Positions 6,719-10,925 of a stretch of DNA of 10,925 nucleotides are shown piece after piece. This DNA comes from an uncultured Methanomassiliicoccales archaeon (GTDB taxonomy: Archaea > Thermoplasmatota > Thermoplasmata > Methanomassiliicoccales > Methanomethylophilaceae), in contig CAKQHC010000047.1 of the NCBI GenBank assembly GCA_934234005.1, forward strand, positions 1 to 10,925. Direction: 5' to 3'. Below the pieces are notes generated by a model. It saw only the letters and a list, made by a program, of their open reading frames with translations, ran no database searches and had not been told where the DNA came from. Numbering within the stretch: position 1 is the first letter of the stretch; the number at the start of each line of letters is the position of its first letter. Both the position numbers and the translations under genes were made by a program.

Positions 6719-7708
6719 ATGTCAAAAGCGCGTGTTGCAAGTCTTTTTGCAGGTATAGGCGGAATATGTCTCGGATTTAAACAGGCTGGATCTGAGATCA
6801 TTTATGCCAATGAAATAGACCACAATGCATGCGAAACTTATAGACATAACTTTGAAGGCGCACCGTATTTAGTTGAGGGAGACATCTACAGAGAGCACCT
6901 TTCCGAAGATATGAATATTGATATTGTTGTGGCTGGTTTCCCCTGTCAGGCGTTTTCAATTGCAGGGTATAGAAAAGGATTTCAAGACGAGAGGGGAGTG
7001 CTCTTTACACAAGTTCATAGAATTGTAAAAGAATGCAATCCCAAAGCGGTTTTTCTCGAAAATGTCAAAAATCTGATGTCACACGATAACGGAAACACAT
7101 ATAGGACCATTAAAGAGTCATTCGAAGCGCTTGATTATGAAATAGTCGAAACTGTCATGAACACAATGAATTACGGCAATATCCCTCAAAATCGTGAAAG
7201 AATATATGTGGTAGCATTCAAAAAACAACCTGACGGCTCATGCCAGGAATTAGATAAGTTTTCTTTTCCGAATCCTGTAAATCTTACAACTACAATTCAT
7301 GATATTATCGATTATCACGACCGTAAGCCATCATGTTTCTATTATGCGGACAGTCACAAATATTATGAAAAATTAAATGATGCCATCAAGAATCCCAATA
7401 CGATATATCAATGGCGCAGAACTTATGTCCGTGAAAACAAAAGCAACGTATGCCCTACACTAACTGCCAATATGGGAACAGGTGGCCATAATGTACCGCT
7501 TATCAGAGATGATTTCGGTATAAGAAAACTTACTCCCGAAGAATGTCTGGCATTTCAGGGATTTCCTTCGGATTTTTCATTCCCCGATATTGCAAAATCA
7601 CAGATGTACAAACAGGCAGGTAATTCAGTATCGGTGCCTGTAATTCGCAGAATCGCCAAAAATATTCTTAAAGCAACAGGATTTGAATATACGGAATTTG
7701 ACGAATGA
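6719..7708 (+). CDS. DNA (cytosine-5)-methyltransferase
   Basis: Complete 329-aa C5-cytosine DNA methyltransferase of the Dcm/HhaI family; it moves a methyl group from SAM to C5 of cytosine in a specific site. Conserved motifs occur in order: I SLFAGIGG (8-15), IV GFPCQAFSIAG with catalytic C76, VI ENVKNL (114-119), VIII QNRERIYVV (157-165), and X QAGNSVSVPV (299-308). The target-recognition region lies between VIII and IX, about residues 185-265, including QWRR.YVRENKSNVCPTLTANMGTGG split over 231-256. The site recognised cannot be read from sequence. Start is ATG 6719 or 6716; a TTG at 6680 would add 13 residues not expected before motif I. It is followed after 74 bases by a nuclease-like gene, so it is the probable protective partner of a restriction system. 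Confidence 0.95.
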   Translation: MSKARVASLFAGIGGICLGFKQAGSEIIYANEIDHNACETYRHNFEGAPYLVEGDIYREHLSEDMNIDIVVAGFPCQAFSIAGYRKGFQDERGVLFTQVHRIVKECNPKAVFLENVKNLMSHDNGNTYRTIKESFEALDYEIVETVMNTMNYGNIPQNRERIYVVAFKKQPDGSCQELDKFSFPNPVNLTTTIHDIIDYHDRKPSCFYYADSHKYYEKLNDAIKNPNTIYQWRRTYVRENKSNVCPTLTANMGTGGHNVPLIRDDFGIRKLTPEECLAFQGFPSDFSFPDIAKSQMYKQAGNSVSVPVIRRIAKNILKATGFEYTEFDE

Positions 7709-7782
7709 TACCTCTGTATCAGCTAATAAGTATTAAATCATCAAAAAGACGCTATCGAAAGATGTAGGTGGGGCGTGGTTTT

Positions 7783-9351
7783 ATGTGGAACGAACTTTCG
7801 GCTGAGGATAAACGGGAATACAAGAAAATGATTCTTGCATTCGCCAGCCTTACGGATATGTTTGCTCAGAAAGAAAACGGCAATGAGATTCCTACCCCCA
7901 TTATCAATACCAAATATCAGGAAACAGTTTTTCAAAAAGTCTTCGGAGCATCCGCAGAAGATATAGGCAACACGTCGTATGATGCTTCGTTGATTAATCC
8001 TAAAACCAAAAGGAAATACCTTGTCGGCATCAAAACATTTGGATTTTCATCTGGAGATCAAAAAATTGCCCAATTCAAGAATAATCATGATGAATGGTCC
8101 GAACTCATAAATGAAATGAGGTCGAACTCGATTAACGAAGACGGATCTATCAAGTCAAAAGAAGAAATCAATGTTGCAAATAAAGGTCTGTATCTCAATT
8201 TAGCCCGCAACATAGCAATTCTTCGCAATAAAAGAATAAATTCTTCGATTTCCAACATCCGTGGATTTGAAATATCGGATGACGATAATTTCGAATCTGT
8301 GTATCACGTTCTCATGCCTTCAAAAAAGGATGAGATTCCGTCGATTTATGTCGGTGAAATCAGCTATGACTATATCAACATCGATGAAATTCAAATAATA
8401 GGTTGCACAAAAGCCAATAATCCCACAAATTTTGATTTTACAGACGGAAATCACAGATACAAATACACTTCCGCCGATAGTCAGTTGTTGATGAAATTCA
8501 ACAACAGCGACATAGTTGTGGAACGTTGGGATGTTAAATATGCCGATGATGCATATTCAATATTCGAAGAAATTGCTAATAGAATCTATTCCGAGTCAGA
8601 CAAATTATACAATATTGAAGAGTCCTACTCTTGGAAGATTACCAATAAAAACGGAGAAATGGAACGTTTTTCCGGATTCAACAGTTTCTACGGGGTAGGA
8701 TCTAAATTAGGACTCAATGATCGTAATCGGATTATAAAGAATCTTCATGATAAATACCGCGATATTGTTCCTTACGAAACATTGGAATGCGTTATATGCG
8801 GACTGCATAATTTTCTTATCGAAAAATCATCTGATCCGTCAAAAAATGATAAGATTGATCTTAGAAATAAAATTCTGAACGCTCTGAATCAAACAAACAA
8901 CGGCGAATTCATAAACGATGTCGTCAAATTGCTTTTCAGACCCGTAAGTGAATTATACATACCTCTCCCGAATTCAAAGAAATTTCACAAATTACATCCC
9001 GATTTTTTCACAAAGAATCTGGGGAATCTCGATTTAAAAAAGATTAAAGATATACCTATCGAAAATCGTCGGTTCAAACTAATATTCGAACCATCCGGAG
9101 ATGAGTTGGAATCATTTATCACCCAAGAAAATGGAAAAGGAATTGAATCGATAGATTCCCAATCTATTCTCGGAGAATGGATTCTTCGTAAGGTTTTCCA
9201 ACTGGATGAATACGAACCGCTCACCAGAAAAAAATTGGACGATGTAGGGATTAATGGCATACGTCTTTACAGGATGAAAGGCTCTAAAGATGTACATCTA
9301 CAGTTCGTTTGGATTGATGACAATAGCCCTCCCGATGATTATATTGAGTGA
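7783..9351 (+). CDS. Putative restriction endonuclease: PD-(D/E)XK-like N-terminus, B3-like C-terminus
   Basis: 522-aa protein with no standard name. The N-terminal part (about 30-105) has the look of a restriction-nuclease core: a helix with E47 (KYQETVF), then YDASL with D67, a strand YLVGIKTF with K84, and a following QKIAQFK helix. The usual acidic residue of (D/E)XK is G82 here. The C-terminal part (about 388-512) has LYIPLPNSKKFHKLHPDFF, ITQENGKG and LGEWILRKVFQL...PLT, which from memory resemble the B3-like DNA-binding domain of NgoFVII-type restriction enzymes. The HxK phospholipase-D nuclease motif that those enzymes carry is not seen. The middle (110-385) is unassigned. The start is ATG 7783, with AGGTG at 7766-7770 as a possible ribosome-binding site and a TATTAAAT box at 7731-7738. 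Its position after the methyltransferase supports the restriction role. Confidence 0.7.
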   Translation: MWNELSAEDKREYKKMILAFASLTDMFAQKENGNEIPTPIINTKYQETVFQKVFGASAEDIGNTSYDASLINPKTKRKYLVGIKTFGFSSGDQKIAQFKNNHDEWSELINEMRSNSINEDGSIKSKEEINVANKGLYLNLARNIAILRNKRINSSISNIRGFEISDDDNFESVYHVLMPSKKDEIPSIYVGEISYDYINIDEIQIIGCTKANNPTNFDFTDGNHRYKYTSADSQLLMKFNNSDIVVERWDVKYADDAYSIFEEIANRIYSESDKLYNIEESYSWKITNKNGEMERFSGFNSFYGVGSKLGLNDRNRIIKNLHDKYRDIVPYETLECVICGLHNFLIEKSSDPSKNDKIDLRNKILNALNQTNNGEFINDVVKLLFRPVSELYIPLPNSKKFHKLHPDFFTKNLGNLDLKKIKDIPIENRRFKLIFEPSGDELESFITQENGKGIESIDSQSILGEWILRKVFQLDEYEPLTRKKLDDVGINGIRLYRMKGSKDVHLQFVWIDDNSPPDDYIE

Positions 9352-9404
9352 AGGAATTATCCATTAAAACTGTCCAATCCGAAACATTTTGCACCTTTTT
9401 GTAC

Positions 9405-10199
9405 TCAATCCAGACTTTTTATCTCAACATTATTCTTTCTTTCAAACATATCATTATGATATTTAATATAGAGTTCAGATGGTCTGTTTAAATCATTAAC
9501 ATGAATTTCATCATACTTTTCAATTAAATTTGTATAAAATTCAGACCCCATAAGACTTTTTAACTGCGGTGCATAGAAAATTTTGTCCTCTGTATCGATG
9601 GTCATTAGATATTTATCAAACAAACTATCATGCATTGCATTTAGACATAATGCATTATGAATGTCTGTCTTTTCATTGGACGTGCAATTTGACCAGGGCT
9701 TTATATGACTGGCAATCAATGATGATCTGACTCCAATTCCGGTAACACAGCATTTATTGTTAGATGCTTGGAGAACAACCTTTCTAAATACATTCTGATT
9801 AAGCCTCGCCTTTACAATAGCATCTCTGTCCACACCAGGGCCAATTTCAGAAAATTCACACTCGATGGGACAATCTATGTACAATTCCCCTTCTTCAAGC
9901 ACATTTCTATTAGACATTATTTGTTTTGCTTTTTCAATCATTAATTCTGGAGTATTGTGAAACTCATTCCATACAATTTTATCCATATTGGAACCGTGAG
10001 GCAATGAAGAACGGCCACTGGATAAGGCTTCATAATCAAATCTGGCAATGTTATCCATTTTTGCGCCGATTGATTTTTCAGTCCTATTAAACATTGTTGC
10101 GAGAAAACGCTTTTCTTTTATCGTAATTTTATCTGTACAAATATAAAAATAACATGCAACAATAAGTTCATCCTTGGACCATTTGTCACCGGCTGCCAT
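9405..10199 (-). CDS. HNH endonuclease (HNH_2 type)
   Basis: 264-aa protein. The HNH domain spans about residues 138-203: FRKVVLQASNNKCCVTG, then ASHIKPW with H165, NALCLN with N182, and MHDSLFD with H190 followed by KYLMTID, the layout of HNH_2 nucleases (R..VL....CAVTG...AHI.PW...N.L.L...H..FD). Only one cysteine cluster (C150-C151) is present, so no structural zinc four-Cys site. The N-terminal 55 residues (KWSKDELIVACYFY...NRTEKSIGAKMDN) look like a small helix-turn-helix found in front of many HNH nucleases and may give DNA specificity. It converges on the nuclease gene at 53 bases. It may be the cleaving subunit, a second nuclease, or a methylation-dependent enzyme; the sequence does not decide. 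The start ATG 10199 has a TATA-like box at leaderless distance. Confidence 0.82.
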   Translation of the reverse strand: MAAGDKWSKDELIVACYFYICTDKITIKEKRFLATMFNRTEKSIGAKMDNIARFDYEALSSGRSSLPHGSNMDKIVWNEFHNTPELMIEKAKQIMSNRNVLEEGELYIDCPIECEFSEIGPGVDRDAIVKARLNQNVFRKVVLQASNNKCCVTGIGVRSSLIASHIKPWSNCTSNEKTDIHNALCLNAMHDSLFDKYLMTIDTEDKIFYAPQLKSLMGSEFYTNLIEKYDEIHVNDLNRPSELYIKYHNDMFERKNNVEIKSLD

Positions 10200-10220
10200 A
10201 ATGTATCATATTTTAAATCA

Positions 10221-10230
10221 CACATATATG
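10221..10230 (-). promoter_or_regulatory. Candidate TATA box for the HNH gene
   Basis: On the minus strand CATATATGTG is centred about 27 bases before the ATG at 10199, consistent with a leaderless archaeal transcript. A second A+T block, TTTAAAATAT, lies closer to the start. Confidence 0.35.
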
Positions 10231-10258
10231 TTCCGGAAGCACAAACTGGTTTGAATAC

Positions 10259-10452
10259 AAAAAAGGCGGTGTCCGGGAGACATTACTTCAATGGATAATT
10301 GAAGCCGGGACGGATGAGATACGCGTCAGCATGTCATCCGTCCCGGATTCAGGTATCCACGGGACTGAACACATATCGACCATCTGCACGGTACTGTTTG
10401 ATGTGTGCTTCGCCCCGTCGCAGATGCATTGCTGCATCTCCCTCAAGACACC
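10259..10452 (-). ncRNA. Candidate structured RNA downstream of the reverse transcriptase
   Basis: On the minus strand the element begins 8 bases after the RT stop. Long-range helix: GGTGTC (10452-10447) with GACACC (10273-10268), and GGGAGA (10442-10437) with TCTCCC (10280-10275), interrupted only by TTGA on one side and a single G on the other. Inside are a 7-bp hairpin with a GCAA tetraloop (10439-10422), a possible 6-bp plus 5-bp arm (10374-10369/10406-10401 and 10363-10359/10418-10414), a perfect 13-bp hairpin with a 16-base loop (10346-10305) and, directly abutting it, a perfect 7-bp hairpin (10304-10286). U6 follows (10264-10259). The helices are directly visible; that it is expressed and works with the RT is inference. 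It could in part be the RT terminator or a mobile-element end. It is not a recognisable group II domain V, nor a known retron layout. Confidence 0.5.
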
Positions 10453-10460
10453 ATGGCGGT

Positions 10461-10925
10461 TTAGTTTCTAACAGGTTTCCTCATATCATAATATTGTGTA
10501 ACCAACGGCGAGTAGCCACATTCTTTCATAAGTTCATATGATACTGCATCATAATTCTTCTTATTATGACGCCCTGTGGCAATATAGCGTATCCAATCCT
10601 GCATATACTTATCGATTTCATGCAGACTCTCAGAAGTTGTTATAGTAGGTAGAAACCAAGAACTCCATGAAAGTTCTCCGCTCTCATAACCATAGAACTT
10701 ATGATTGTATTCGCGTATGAATGCACGAATCGTCCCTTTTATCGGTGCATTTTTCTTAAGCATCCATCTGCGAATTGCCTTGGCAGATCTACGGATTTTT
10801 CCCTTCATTTTACGCACGGTATTGGCACCTACATCAATATTGTCGCCTGAAATATTGAAACCTAAAAATTCGAAATTCTCACCCGGTTGGAAGAACTTTT
10901 CCTTCTTCGGATTCATTTCAAGGCC
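10461..10925 (-). CDS. Reverse transcriptase, C-terminal part (partial, runs off the right edge)
   Basis: Open to the window end, with 154 residues visible before TAA. The first residues GLEMNPKKEKFF and then FEFLGFNI match the end of the RT palm and motif 7 (G..lN..KT....FLG) of group II-like and related prokaryotic reverse transcriptases. The YADD active site would lie just outside the window. What follows is a thumb-like basic helical region (KMKGKIRRSAKAIRRW) and an end domain with EIDKYMQDWIRYIATGRHNK and a GYSPLVTQYY finish. I do not see a group II maturase/HNH tail or the retron VTG element, so the class is left open: a group II-like, abortive-infection/unknown-group or other RT. The ATG at 10916 is internal, not the start. 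It lies just upstream of the structured element at 10259-10452, with which it is probably co-transcribed. Confidence 0.75.
   Translation of the reverse strand, partial: GLEMNPKKEKFFQPGENFEFLGFNISGDNIDVGANTVRKMKGKIRRSAKAIRRWMLKKNAPIKGTIRAFIREYNHKFYGYESGELSWSSWFLPTITTSESLHEIDKYMQDWIRYIATGRHNKKNYDAVSYELMKECGYSPLVTQYYDMRKPVRN

Noticed and set aside
10259..10460. Group II intron domains V/VI downstream of the RT
   Set aside because: No 34-base domain V with the AGC triad and bulged two-stem shape, and no domain VI with a bulged branch-point A, could be found on the minus strand.
10259..10460. DGR template repeat
   Set aside because: There is no second near-copy within the window, no A-rich codon pattern (AAC/AAY runs), and no target gene with a variable C-terminus.
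10299..10541. 80-aa plus-strand reading frame over the RT tail, plus short minus-strand frames across the structured element (for example one ending in ...YVFSPVDT just after the RT stop)
   Set aside because: They overlap the RT gene or the paired helices, lack a plausible start and resemble no family I know. The nested perfect inverted repeats explain the sequence better, although a small peptide cannot be fully excluded.

Overview
The window looks like a piece of a methanogenic archaeal genome, most likely order Methanomassiliicoccales (Thermoplasmata). This is inference from gene content and signals: genes mostly lack Shine-Dalgarno sequences, several starts have a TTTATA-like box about 25 bases upstream (leaderless archaeal promoters), and a gut-type mix of Sel1, BspA-type LRR, PD-(D/E)XK and M18 peptidase genes is present. 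None of the 12 gene ends visible uses TAG, which fits an amber-avoiding, pyrrolysine-using lineage. No 16S or methanogenesis gene is present to prove it. Layout, left (1-6424): the C-terminal tail of a PD-(D/E)XK nuclease-family protein is followed by a tight three-gene operon, UbiA prenyltransferase, UbiE-type methyltransferase and HAD phosphatase, which reads as the last steps of a prenylated membrane electron carrier or similar lipid. It converges, with an 11-base overlap, on a ten-repeat Sel1 protein. That gene diverges from a small two-TM zinc-ribbon protein, which converges across a terminator hairpin on an M18 aminopeptidase. A BspA-type leucine-rich-repeat protein closes this housekeeping half. 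Layout, middle (6425-10199): after 294 bases of A+T-rich non-coding DNA comes a candidate restriction-modification locus. It holds a complete C5-cytosine DNA methyltransferase, a 522-aa protein with a non-canonical PD-(D/E)XK-like N-terminus and a C-terminus resembling the B3-like DNA-binding domain of NgoFVII-type enzymes, and a convergent HNH nuclease. The methyltransferase would protect self DNA while one or both nucleases attack unmodified DNA. Layout, right (10200-10925): the C-terminal part of a reverse transcriptase (minus strand) runs off the window edge. Starting 8 bases after its stop codon is a compact element of about 190 bases. It is closed end to end by a 12-bp long-range helix, contains two abutting perfect hairpins (13 bp and 7 bp), a GCAA-capped hairpin and a competing 11-bp helix, and ends in a U6 tract. 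It is the strongest candidate here for something undescribed: a reverse-transcriptase-linked structured RNA lying 3' of its RT gene.
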